DNA of 64,000 nucleotides from Hyphococcus sp. Lineage in GTDB: Bacteria; Pseudomonadota; Alphaproteobacteria; Caulobacterales; Parvularculaceae. The notes beneath the pieces are model-generated. The model was not told the origin of the DNA. It searched no databases and saw only the letters and a program-made list of their open reading frames with translations. The stretch covers positions 62,001-126,000 of the forward strand of contig JANQRY010000006.1 in NCBI GenBank assembly GCA_028284345.1. Reading direction: 5' to 3'. A program made the position numbers and the translations under genes. Position 1 is the stretch's first letter, and every line of letters begins with the position of its first letter. Shown here piece after piece: positions 35,568 to 45,606 of the stretch.

Positions 35568-35747
35568 TTATTCCGAAGCGTCAGCCTTTCCCGTCGCGCA
35601 GTTGTGCGTAAAGGCGCGGGTCTCTGCGCTTTCGCTGATCTCGACAGAAGGGACGCCGGACGTCCCCTCCAGCGCCGCGCCGCGGACCGAAAACGCCCCG
35701 CAAAGCGCGGCGGCGAAAGCGGCTCCGAAAACAAGCGGTTTTTTCAT
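35568..35747 (-). CDS. Small predicted secreted protein (59 residues)
   Basis: Read on minus, the frame gives a convincing signal peptide (MKKPLVFGAAFAAALCGAFS) and a short mature part with ESAETRAFTHNCATGKADAS and one Cys. Nothing in it is recognised. It is convergent with the Sel1-like gene, ending 11 bases past that gene's stop. RBS is weak. It is the only plausible gene in the 420-base gap before rpmF; the remainder (35748-35970) shows no feature. Confidence 0.4.
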   Translation of the reverse strand: MKKPLVFGAAFAAALCGAFSVRGAALEGTSGVPSVEISESAETRAFTHNCATGKADASE

Positions 35748-35977
35748 TGAAAATGCGGCCCCGACGCCGTTCTGGCTGAAAACCCACCCTAGACGGCGCG
35801 GATTAGCGGCCGTTCAACGTCGATGGCGCATTTTGCCCCGCCGCGTTAACCGGCCGGTTTCCCCGTTCCGCCTTATACGCGGTCTTGAAATGCCGCGCCG
35901 CATGGCATAGACGACCGGCTCTTTATTGACGCGGGGGCCTGCGAGCCCCGCGACCGACCGAGAAAGGCGTGAGGACC

Positions 35978-36160
35978 ATGGCTGTCCCCAAGAGTAAGAT
36001 CACCGCATCCAGACGCGGCATGCGCCGCAGCCACGACAAGCTGAAGCAGGCCGCCTATATCGAGGACAAGGACTCCGGCGAATTGCGCCGGCCGCACCAT
36101 ATTGACCTCAAGACTGGCAAATATCGCGGCCGGCAGGTGATCGAGCCCCAGGACGACTAG
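35978..36160 (+). CDS. rpmF: 50S ribosomal protein L32
   Basis: L32 is a small component of the large ribosomal subunit. The 60-residue protein has the typical alphaproteobacterial sequence [20 protein letters not shown] with [19 protein letters not shown]; like others of the group it lacks the zinc-binding Cys residues. RBS GTGAGGACC precedes the ATG. plsX/fabH, its frequent partners, do not follow here. Confidence 0.95.
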   Translation: MAVPKSKITASRRGMRRSHDKLKQAAYIEDKDSGELRRPHHIDLKTGKYRGRQVIEPQDD

Positions 36161-36306
36161 TCCGGCGGTTCAGGCCCTCGAAATTCAAAGCGTTTCAACG
36201 CCGCGCGGCCCCGTCGCGCGGCGTTCGCCATTGGCGCGGATTTGCAATTCCGGACCGGCGCCGTACCCTGAAATTGCGCCTGGGGCGGCGAGTAAGGGGT
36301 AGGGTC

Positions 36307-36936
36307 ATGATCCGCAGTCTTACAACGATTTCCGCGTGCGCCGTTTTGCTTGGCGGTTGCGTTTATCCTTATGAATCGGCGTTTCAAACGTGCGACGGGG
36401 AGGCCGGCGCCTGCTATCGCTATTGCGAGGGCGAGCCCGACGAAGAGGCCGGACGCGCTTGCCGTCTTGGGTGCGAAGACGAGGCCAACATTTGTTTCAA
36501 CCGGGCCTACGGCGCCACGCAATCCGCAAACGCGTCCTATGGCTATGGCGGGCCCTGGTATGGGTCTTACGGCTATTGGCGCCCGCGCTACGGCTATGTT
36601 TTTTCCTTCGACTATTATGATCGCCGGGGTCGCTACTACGATCCTTACTATTATGGCGGGCGTCGTCATCACGGACGGCGCGGCCATGGCGGCGGGCGCG
36701 ATGGTCATCGCGGCGGACATCAAGGCCGCGGGGGCGGCGCCGAACCGGGCCCTGCGACGCCGCCGACAGGAGTTGCGCCGCCCGCGCCGCCCCCGCGCGC
36801 CGAACCGCCGCCGCGACCGCGGACCCCGCCGTCTGGCGCTTCGCCGCGGCCGGCGCCCCCGCAGGGCCAACCGCCGCGGCAAAGGCCGCCCAAGCGCCCC
36901 GTCGGGCGCCCGCTCGCCCGACCGCCGGAAGAATGA
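36307..36936 (+). CDS. Lipoprotein with twin CX3C motif, Tyr/Gly-rich and Pro-rich tail
   Basis: The 209-residue protein has a lipobox (LGGC, about Cys17) and then a cysteine cluster spaced C-X6-C-X3-C-X11-C-X3-C-X6-C (CDGEAGACYRYCEGE and ACRLGCEDEANIC). The symmetrical twin CX3C pattern is what a disulfide-linked helical hairpin would use. It is followed by a Tyr/Gly/Arg/His-rich stretch (about 75-150) and a Pro-rich tail of about 60 residues. No family was recognised. The long low-complexity tail could bind polymers or other envelope parts. RBS AAGGGGTAGGG precedes ATG 36307. Confidence 0.65.
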   Translation: MIRSLTTISACAVLLGGCVYPYESAFQTCDGEAGACYRYCEGEPDEEAGRACRLGCEDEANICFNRAYGATQSANASYGYGGPWYGSYGYWRPRYGYVFSFDYYDRRGRYYDPYYYGGRRHHGRRGHGGGRDGHRGGHQGRGGGAEPGPATPPTGVAPPAPPPRAEPPPRPRTPPSGASPRPAPPQGQPPRQRPPKRPVGRPLARPPEE

Positions 36937-37047
36937 GACGCATCGGCTGCAAGGCCGGCGGGTAAAAACACGGCCTTGCCGCGAACCGGGCGCGACCTCT
37001 ATAGAGGCCGCGCCTTTTCCCATTTGCACGTCCTTAAGGAGCCTTGA

Positions 37048-38794
<1,747 letters not shown>

Positions 38795-38798
<4 letters not shown>

Positions 38799-38809
38799 GA
38801 CTTCGTTTA
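38795..38809 (+). promoter_or_regulatory. CtrA-like box upstream of ftsB
   Basis: TTAA-GACTTCG-TTTA, one mismatch from TTAA-N7-TTAA, overlapping the GNAT stop codon and 46 bases before ftsB. A cell-division gene would fit the CtrA regulon, but a single weak match may arise by chance. Confidence 0.25.
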
Positions 38810-38855
38810 CCAATTTGGCGTGCTTTCGAATCGGTCGTTTCCTTATCCGGTTCCC

Positions 38856-39182
38856 ATGTTCCGCGTTCGTTTTCTCATCGATATTGTCGCCCCGGCGCTG
38901 ATCCTGTGCTGGGCCGCGATCTTCATTTACAGCGCCGCCGCCGGCCAGTCTGGTTTCGGCGCCCTGTCGGCGCTCAACCGGGAGGTTGAGGGAAGGGCCG
39001 CGGAAGTCGACGCGCTCCGCGCGCGCCGGATCGCGCTGGAGAAAAACGCCGACCAGCTCGCCTCCAAATCCCTCGACCCAGACCTCGCCGAAGAACGCAT
39101 TCGGAAGATTCTGGGCTATACGCGGGACGGAGACGTCATCGTCACGGCGGGCGAGCTTGAAGAGGCGCTCGGGGAGCGCTGA
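38856..39182 (+). CDS. ftsB: FtsB/DivIC-type septum formation initiator
   Basis: FtsB links FtsQ and FtsL in the divisome. The 108-residue protein has one N-terminal membrane segment (IVAPALILCWAAIFIYSAAA), then a heptad-like coiled coil (ALNREVEGRAAEVDALRARR, IALEKNADQLASKSLD) and a short C-terminus (ERIRKILGYTRDGDVIV). The location between eno and pdhA is standard for alphaproteobacteria. ATG 38856 is preferred over the frame opening at 38820. Confidence 0.85.
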   Translation: MFRVRFLIDIVAPALILCWAAIFIYSAAAGQSGFGALSALNREVEGRAAEVDALRARRIALEKNADQLASKSLDPDLAEERIRKILGYTRDGDVIVTAGELEEALGER

Positions 39183-39268
39183 TTCCGAGATCATCGGTCC
39201 GACCCCTTGCTTGCCCTGTGGGCGGCAATTCCCTAAAGACACCGCAAAACGAAGGCGGACCGGGGCCC

Positions 39269-40267
39269 ATGGCGGACGATCAGAAAAAATCCAACCTTTC
39301 AGCGACCGAGGACGAACTCCTTAAATATTACCGGGACATGCTGCTGATCCGCCGCTTCGAAGAGCGCGCCGGCCAGCTTTACGGCATGGGGCTCATCGGC
39401 GGGTTCTGTCACCTCTATATCGGGCAGGAAGCGGTGGTCGTCGGCATGGAAGCCGTCAAGAAAGAAGGCGATCAGGTCATCACCGGCTATCGCGATCATG
39501 GCCACATGCTCGCCTGCGACATGGACCCGAAAGGCGTCATGGCCGAACTCACCGGCCGGGAGGGCGGGTACTCCAAAGGCAAGGGCGGCTCCATGCATAT
39601 GTTCTCCAAGGAAAAGGAGTTCTATGGCGGCCACGGCATCGTCGGCGCGCAGATCCCCCTCGGGGCGGGCCTCGCCTTCGCCAACAAATATCGCGGCAAC
39701 GACTCCGTCAGTCTCACCTATTTCGGCGACGGCGCCTCGAACCAGGGGCAGGTCTTTGAGGCCATGAACATGGCCCAGCTCTGGAAGCTCCCCGTCGTCT
39801 TCATCATCGAAAACAACCAGTACGCCATGGGCACCAGCGTCAAACGCTCCCATTCGGAAACGCATCTTTATCGCCGCGGCGCCTCTTTCGGTATTCCCGG
39901 CATGGAGGTCGACGGCATGGACGTCCTCGCCGTGCGCGAGGCGGGACGCGAGGCCATTGACCATGCGCGGGCGGGCGAGGGTCCTTATGTCCTCGAAATG
40001 AAAACCTACCGCTATCGCGGCCACTCCATGTCGGACCCGGCGAAATACCGGACCCGCGAGGAAGTCGACGACGTGCGCGAACATAACGATCCGCTCAAAC
40101 GCTGCGAACAGCGGATTTTCGACGCCGGTTTCGCCGACGAAGACGCCCTGAAAGCGATCGACAAGGAGATCAAGGCGATCGTCAAGGAAGCAGCGGAATT
40201 CGCGCAAGAGAGCCCGGAGCCGGCGCCGGAAGAGCTTTACACCGACGTGCTGGCGGAAGCGGTCTAA
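39269..40267 (+). CDS. pdhA: Pyruvate dehydrogenase E1 component, alpha subunit
   Basis: PdhA with PdhB decarboxylates pyruvate using thiamine diphosphate. The 332-residue protein has RRFEERAGQLYGMGLIGGFC, the TPP motif GDGASNQGQVFEAMNMAQLW ending in IIENN, and the loop YRYRGHSMSDPAKYR. Usually pdhB follows at once; here a family A repeat and a Gfo/Idh-type gene follow instead, and pdhB is not in the window. ATG 39269 is the family-like start, downstream of an in-frame opening at 39218. Confidence 0.94.
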   Translation: MADDQKKSNLSATEDELLKYYRDMLLIRRFEERAGQLYGMGLIGGFCHLYIGQEAVVVGMEAVKKEGDQVITGYRDHGHMLACDMDPKGVMAELTGREGGYSKGKGGSMHMFSKEKEFYGGHGIVGAQIPLGAGLAFANKYRGNDSVSLTYFGDGASNQGQVFEAMNMAQLWKLPVVFIIENNQYAMGTSVKRSHSETHLYRRGASFGIPGMEVDGMDVLAVREAGREAIDHARAGEGPYVLEMKTYRYRGHSMSDPAKYRTREEVDDVREHNDPLKRCEQRIFDAGFADEDALKAIDKEIKAIVKEAAEFAQESPEPAPEELYTDVLAEAV

Positions 40268-40274
40268 GCATCTT

Positions 40275-40397
40275 GTCATCCCGGGGCCGGCTTTGCCGGA
40301 ACCCGGGATCCATGGCGCTTCTTGTCAACTGTTAACGAGCGTTGCGATATGGAGCCGTAGATTCCGGGTTCGTATCTTCGATACGCCCCGGAATGAC
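40275..40397. repeat. Family A palindromic element, copy 2
   Basis: Left arm GTCATCCCGGGG then hairpin CCGGC-TTT-GCCGG and AACCCGGGATCCATGG; right arm GATTCCGGGTT, hairpin CGTATC-TTC-GATACG, then CCCCGGAATGAC. Same plan as the element at 7883-7975, with different hairpin stems. It lies seven bases after the pdhA stop. It could act as a transcript end. Confidence 0.82.
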
Positions 40398-40502
40398 ACC
40401 ATATCAGTTCGCAACCCCTCCCCAAATTAACCATAAGAACTGGCAGCGTTCTTGAATGACCCCCGCATGATGCGGGCGCCCGACAAACCCATTTCGAGAA
40501 CC

Positions 40503-42611
40503 ATGACGCGCAACGTCGCCATCATCGGCGCGGGCTCGATTGCGCCGGCCCATATCGGCGCGCTTGCGCGGCGGCGGGACGCGCGTGTCGCCGCCATTGT
40601 CGATCCATCGGTCGGAGCGGCCGAAGCGCTTGGCCGTCAGGTCGGCGGGGCCGCGACCTACGCGTCCGTCGAGGCGCTCCTGAAAGCGGGGAAGCCGGAC
40701 GCGGCGCATGTGCTGACGCCGCCGCCCCTGCACGCGGAGACTGCGATCCCGCTGCTCGAAGCCGGCGTCGACGTTCTGGTTGAAAAGCCCATGGCGGCGA
40801 GCGCGGAGGAATGCCGCGCCATGGCGAACGCGGCGGAAGCATCCGGCGCGGCGCTGGCCGTGAACCATAACTTCACCCATCATCCGGCCTTTATCCGGGT
40901 CCGGAACATGATCCGGTCGGGCAAGGTCGGCCCCGTGCGCCGGGTCATGATGCGCTACGCCGCGCCCCTGCGGCAGATGACGGCGCGTCAGTTCGGCCAC
41001 TGGATGTTCAATTCGCCGACCAACCTGCTGCTCGAACAGGCGGTGCACCCCTTGTCGCAGATCGACGCGCTGCTTGGCGGGATCAAGTCCGTCTCTTCAA
41101 CGCCGGGCCCCGCGCGCCGGCCCGCCGACGGTATTGAACTCGTCACCGACTGGGCGCTCGGCGTTTCCTGCGCCGATGGCGCCGCGCAACTCGACGTTAC
41201 GCTGGGCGCCTCATTCCCAAGCTGGACGCTGTCAGTCCTTTGCGACGACGGCGTCATCGACGCCGACATTTATGAGGGCCGTGTCGTTTGTCGGCGCGCC
41301 CACGGAACCATTGCGCCCGGCGACTTCGCTTTACGAAACTTCAAAGCCGGGTTCTCGGCAATTGGCGACGCGGTCGCTGGGTTTGCCGGCTTCGTCGGCG
41401 AACTGTCGCGCCTCGCGCCCCCGGCGGACGGGTTTTCGCGGTCGATCACGGCAAGCGTCGGCGCTTTTTACGACGCCCTTGAACGGGGCGACCACAAAAA
41501 CGACGGGCAGGGCTTGCGTCTTGTCGAGGCGTGCGAAAAGGCGGCGCGATCTGTTTCTCTTGCGGCGCCCAAAATCCCGCGCACGCCGCCGGCGGACGCA
41601 CGCTACGACGTCGCGGTGTTTGGCGGCACCGGCTTTATCGGCGCCCATCTCGTGCGGCGTCTGATCGACGACGGCAAGCGGGTGGCGGTGGCGGCGCGCA
41701 ACCTCCGAAACCTGCCGACGCTTTTTCATCATGAGCGGGTCGGTCTCTTTCGCGGTTCGATCAGCGATGAAAAGATCGTCGCCGATGTCTGCGGACGCTC
41801 CGGCGCCGTTGTTAATCTCGCCCATGGCGGCGGCGGCCCGTCGCGCGCGGCCATTATCGAGAGCATGGTCCGCGGCGCCGAGACGGTCGCGCGGGGCGCC
41901 TCGGCGGCGGGCGCTGACCGGCTCCTCTATGTGAGTTCCTCCGCGGCGCTCTATCTCGGCGACGAAGACGAGATCATCACCCGGGAAACGCCGCCTGACC
42001 GCCAAGCGGAAGCGCGCGCAGACTACGCCTGCGCCAAGGTAAAGTCCGAAGCGGCCGTGCGCGCCGCGGCGACGGTGCCTTTTGCTATTCTGCGTCCGGC
42101 GATTGTCGTCGGCGCGGGCGGCTCGCCGTTTCATTCCGCCCTCGGAGCTTATGAAAACGAAACCCATTGCCAGGGATGGAACCAGGGGCGCAATCCGCTG
42201 CCCTTCGTGCTGGTTGAAGACGTCGCCTCCGCCATCGCCGCCGCGCTCATTGCTCCGGCTGGCGATATCGACGGAAGGGCGTTCAACCTCGTCGGCGACG
42301 TGCGCTGGAGCGCGCGGCGATACACGGAAGAACTGGCGCTGGCGACGGGACGGCCGCTTCGCTTTCACCCGACGTCGGTCAATCGCCTCGGCGCCGAGGA
42401 ATGGCTCAAATGGGCCGTAAAAAAAGTCGCGGGACGCAAGGGCGTTCGCGCGCCGGCGGTGCGGGATCTTAAATCCCGCGGCATGGTCTCACAATTCGAT
42501 ATCGCTGCGGAGAAACGCATTCTCGGTTGGCGGCCGTGCGCTGATGAGCAGGAATTTCGAAAGCGGGCGATCTTTCCGCACGTTGAATCATACGAGGGGG
42601 GCGATCAATGA
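40503..42611 (+). CDS. Gfo/Idh/MocA oxidoreductase fused to an NAD-dependent epimerase/dehydratase
   Basis: The 702-residue protein has two nucleotide-binding halves. Residues 1-360 are Gfo/Idh/MocA-like (VAIIGAGSIAPAHIGALARR; VLVEKPMAASAEECRAMANA, with the conserved EKP). Residues about 375-702 are an extended SDR (VAVFGGTGFIGAHLVRRLID; YVSSSAALYLG; YACAKVKSE, the YxxxK site). Such a pair could make or modify a sugar nucleotide or surface sugar. It overlaps the glycosyltransferase start by four bases (ATGA), so the two act together. ATG 40503 is preferred; ATG 40467 is possible. Confidence 0.8.
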   Translation: MTRNVAIIGAGSIAPAHIGALARRRDARVAAIVDPSVGAAEALGRQVGGAATYASVEALLKAGKPDAAHVLTPPPLHAETAIPLLEAGVDVLVEKPMAASAEECRAMANAAEASGAALAVNHNFTHHPAFIRVRNMIRSGKVGPVRRVMMRYAAPLRQMTARQFGHWMFNSPTNLLLEQAVHPLSQIDALLGGIKSVSSTPGPARRPADGIELVTDWALGVSCADGAAQLDVTLGASFPSWTLSVLCDDGVIDADIYEGRVVCRRAHGTIAPGDFALRNFKAGFSAIGDAVAGFAGFVGELSRLAPPADGFSRSITASVGAFYDALERGDHKNDGQGLRLVEACEKAARSVSLAAPKIPRTPPADARYDVAVFGGTGFIGAHLVRRLIDDGKRVAVAARNLRNLPTLFHHERVGLFRGSISDEKIVADVCGRSGAVVNLAHGGGGPSRAAIIESMVRGAETVARGASAAGADRLLYVSSSAALYLGDEDEIITRETPPDRQAEARADYACAKVKSEAAVRAAATVPFAILRPAIVVGAGGSPFHSALGAYENETHCQGWNQGRNPLPFVLVEDVASAIAAALIAPAGDIDGRAFNLVGDVRWSARRYTEELALATGRPLRFHPTSVNRLGAEEWLKWAVKKVAGRKGVRAPAVRDLKSRGMVSQFDIAAEKRILGWRPCADEQEFRKRAIFPHVESYEGGDQ

Positions 42612-43714
42612 AGTGTTTTTGGGCCTTTTCATCCTTCGCGGTCGGCGGTCCGCAGCGGCGCTTCATCAGCATCGCGGAACAACTGGGCGCCGATTACCAC
42701 CACGTCGTGACGGCGATGGATGACTGTTACGACGCCGAGATGCTGCTCAGCGATCGCATCTCCTACACGCGCTGCCCGCTTGCCGTTGAGAAAAACGGCG
42801 CGATCTCGCGCGGCAATGTTCGCCGCTTCGCCGACGCCCTTGAAGAAACGGAGCCGGACCTCCTGCTCACCTCCAACTGGGGCACGATCGAATGGCGCAT
42901 CGCCAACCGCAAGGCGAAAATCCCGCATCTTCATTTTGAGGACGGGTTCGGTCCCGATGAATCCGAAGACGCGCGCAACAAAAGACGCAATCTCACGCGC
43001 CGCATTTTGTTTTCAAGACTGGCGACGGGGCACGGGCAGTTCTCCTTCGTCGCGCCGTCTGAGACCCTTGGCGAAATCTTCGAAGAAGAATGGCGCGTCC
43101 CCGCCGACCGCACGGCGATCATCCCGAACGGGGTCAACATCCGCCGCTTTGCCTCCATCGAACCGCCGGGCGACCGCACTGTGCCGGTCATCGGCTCCGT
43201 CGGCGCCCTGCGTCCGGAAAAGCGTTTCGACCGCTTGCTGCGCGTCTTCGCTGAGGTGCGAAAGAAGACCCGCGCGACGCTGCTGCTGGTTGGCGAGGGG
43301 CCGGCGGCGGACGACCTCCAGCAAGAAGCGCGCGATCTCGGCGTCGCTGAAGATGTCATCTTCGCCGGCGCGCAAAAGGACGTTGCGCCGTTCCTGCGGC
43401 GCATGGATGTTTTCGCAATGACGTCGGACACGGAACAGATGCCGGTCAGTCTCGTTGAGGCCATGGCCGCCGGCCTGCCGGTCGTCGCGTCCAATGTGGG
43501 CGACGTTCGCGCCATGCTGTCGGCGAAGAACCGGCAGTTCGCCTATTACGCCGAAGACGAAAAGAACATGGCGCGCGCCATCGACGCCATGCTCGGCGAC
43601 CACGAACTACGCGCGTCGTTGGGCGCCGCGAACGCGGCGAAAGCGGCCCGGGAATATTCCCTTGAGACGATGACCGACCGGTATCGGGCGCTGTTTGAGT
43701 CCGTGGCGGCTTAG
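42608..43714 (+). CDS. GT4-type glycosyltransferase
   Basis: The 368-residue protein has a GT-B fold: an N-terminal MKCFWAFSSFAVGGPQRRFI (GGP(Q/E)R motif of GT4 enzymes), a C-terminal IGSVGALRPEKRFDRLLRVF nucleotide-sugar domain and the EX7E-type motif region SLVEAMAAGLPVVASNVGDV. It probably adds a sugar in exopolysaccharide or glycolipid assembly. It is coupled to the upstream fusion gene. Its TAG stop and the TAA stop of the convergent amidotransferase overlap in TTAG at 43711-43714. Confidence 0.85.
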   Translation: MKCFWAFSSFAVGGPQRRFISIAEQLGADYHHVVTAMDDCYDAEMLLSDRISYTRCPLAVEKNGAISRGNVRRFADALEETEPDLLLTSNWGTIEWRIANRKAKIPHLHFEDGFGPDESEDARNKRRNLTRRILFSRLATGHGQFSFVAPSETLGEIFEEEWRVPADRTAIIPNGVNIRRFASIEPPGDRTVPVIGSVGALRPEKRFDRLLRVFAEVRKKTRATLLLVGEGPAADDLQQEARDLGVAEDVIFAGAQKDVAPFLRRMDVFAMTSDTEQMPVSLVEAMAAGLPVVASNVGDVRAMLSAKNRQFAYYAEDEKNMARAIDAMLGDHELRASLGAANAAKAAREYSLETMTDRYRALFESVAA

Positions 43715-45600
43715 GAAAACGCGCGGCTGGTTCTTAAGAACGCGTCGAACATGATGACGCTCCATAATTCCTGACCGCAATCCCGGGCGCCGGCCTTATG
43801 GGCGCGGGTCATCTTTTCGATGACAGGAACATTGAGCAGGCCGCATTCGCGCCACGCCTTTGACGACTCGAGTCGAGCCATGAGCGGACTGTCCGGCCGG
43901 CGCAGCCATGCGGAAACCGGCATGTCGAAGCCGCGCTTGGCGCGGTTTACGTAGTCCGAGCCGAGACGGGGCGTCAGCGCGGCTTTCAGGACGCGTTTGC
44001 GTTCGCCGTTCTTTAACTTGAAGTCGCTCGGCAATGTCCCCGCCCACTCTACAAGCTGCGGATCGAGCAGGGGCGGGCGTACTTCCAGCCCATGGGCCAT
44101 GGAGGCGCGGTCGACTTTGGTGAGCATTCGCCCCGGCAGCCAGGTCATGAGGTCCGCATATTGCGCCGCAGACAACGGATCGTCCGTATCCGCCGCGTTC
44201 ATGGCGTCGTCGATGACCGACTGCGGACGATAGGCGCCGAGCTGATGCGTCATCTCCCGGCCCATCATCGCCCGGGCGCGGTCCGGCGCGTTGATCGCGA
44301 CGGCGGCGGCGTAGGCGTCTGCGCGGGTTGCGGCGAGCGCCTGAAAGGTCGACTTCGCGCGCAAGAACCGCGGGGCCCAGTCGAGTTTCGGATAAAGGGC
44401 GCCGGCGGGGCCGAACAGGGCGCGGCGGAGCGCCAGCGGCGCGCGGGCGCGCACCGCCTCTTCGTTCAGAAAAAACGGATAACGGCGATAGCCGGCGAAG
44501 AGTTCATCGCCACCGTCGCCGGAAAGCGCCACCGTGACGTGACGGCGCGCCAGTTCGGAGACAATATAGCTCGGCAGGGCGGAACTGTCGGCGAAGGGTT
44601 CGCCGTAAGCGATGGCGACTTTGTCGATCAGATCCTCGGCGTCGACGCTGGCGACGAATTCGTGGTGATCGGCGCCGAATTTCTGCGCAATCTTGCGCGC
44701 GCCGGCACGTTCGTCATGCGTTGCCTCTTCAAACCCGACGGTGCAGGCGACAAGTTCGCCCCCGGTCTCGGCCATGGACGCGACGATGCCGGCGCTGTCG
44801 ACGCCGCCGGAAAGGAATGCGCCCAGCGGCGCGTCGGAAATCATCTGCGCCCTGACCGCGTCGTCGAGCTTGCCGCGTAAGGTCTCGCCCGCCTCGTCAA
44901 AACCGATACTGCGATTTACGGCGAATTGGGGACGCCAGTATTGCGTCAGGTCGGCGCGGCGATTGCGACCCACGATCATTCGATGACCCGGCGGCAGTTT
45001 CTGAACGCCGTCGTAAATCGACTTCGGATCCGGCGTATAGCCATAGAAGAAATAATCGGCGACTGCTTCGATGTTGAGGTCCGGCGACAATAGGTTCGAG
45101 GCGCAGAGCGCGCCGATTTCCGAGGCGAAGATCAAAAACCCGTCATCGGTCTCCGCATAATAGAGCGGTTTCTCGCCAAGACGATCACGGGCGAGGAGCA
45201 GTGTTTTTGCAGCCGGGTCCCAGAACGCGAAGGCGAACATACCGCGGAGTTTGTCAATAAAGCCCGCGCCATGAGCGGCGAGGCCTTCGGCGAGAACCTC
45301 CGTATCGGAACGGGTTTTAAGCGATGCGCCGTGCCGTTCGAGTTCGTGGCCGAGATCGGCGTAGTTATAGATCTCGCCATTATAATTGAGCACGGCGCCG
45401 GCGCCCGCGATGAAGGGTTGCGCGCCGCCGGCCTTGTCGATGATGGCGAGGCGGCGATGGGCGAAGCCCAGTCCCTTGTCGTAGTAAAACCCTTCGCCGT
45501 CGGGCCCGCGATGGGCGATGGCGTCGGCCATGCGTTTGAGGGCTTCGCGGTCAACGTCGCGCTCGCCTTTAAGGTCAAAGATGCCGGCAATGCCGCACAT
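43711..45600 (-). CDS. Asparagine synthase-like amidotransferase (XrtA-associated type)
   Basis: Class II glutamine amidotransferase with an asparagine synthetase domain. The 629 residues start at MCGIAGIFD (the Cys2 nucleophile, exposed after Met removal), with the Ntn glutaminase up to about 200, followed by an ATP-pyrophosphatase domain with LSGGVDSAGIVASMAETGGE and VALSGDGGDELFAGYRRYPF. Length and exosortase neighbour point to the amidotransferase of XrtA/PEP-CTERM loci, which is thought to modify polysaccharide, rather than housekeeping AsnB. It starts 6 bases after the exosortase gene. Confidence 0.87.
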   Translation of the reverse strand: MCGIAGIFDLKGERDVDREALKRMADAIAHRGPDGEGFYYDKGLGFAHRRLAIIDKAGGAQPFIAGAGAVLNYNGEIYNYADLGHELERHGASLKTRSDTEVLAEGLAAHGAGFIDKLRGMFAFAFWDPAAKTLLLARDRLGEKPLYYAETDDGFLIFASEIGALCASNLLSPDLNIEAVADYFFYGYTPDPKSIYDGVQKLPPGHRMIVGRNRRADLTQYWRPQFAVNRSIGFDEAGETLRGKLDDAVRAQMISDAPLGAFLSGGVDSAGIVASMAETGGELVACTVGFEEATHDERAGARKIAQKFGADHHEFVASVDAEDLIDKVAIAYGEPFADSSALPSYIVSELARRHVTVALSGDGGDELFAGYRRYPFFLNEEAVRARAPLALRRALFGPAGALYPKLDWAPRFLRAKSTFQALAATRADAYAAAVAINAPDRARAMMGREMTHQLGAYRPQSVIDDAMNAADTDDPLSAAQYADLMTWLPGRMLTKVDRASMAHGLEVRPPLLDPQLVEWAGTLPSDFKLKNGERKRVLKAALTPRLGSDYVNRAKRGFDMPVSAWLRRPDSPLMARLESSKAWRECGLLNVPVIEKMTRAHKAGARDCGQELWSVIMFDAFLRTSRAFS

Positions 45601-45606
45601 TGACGG

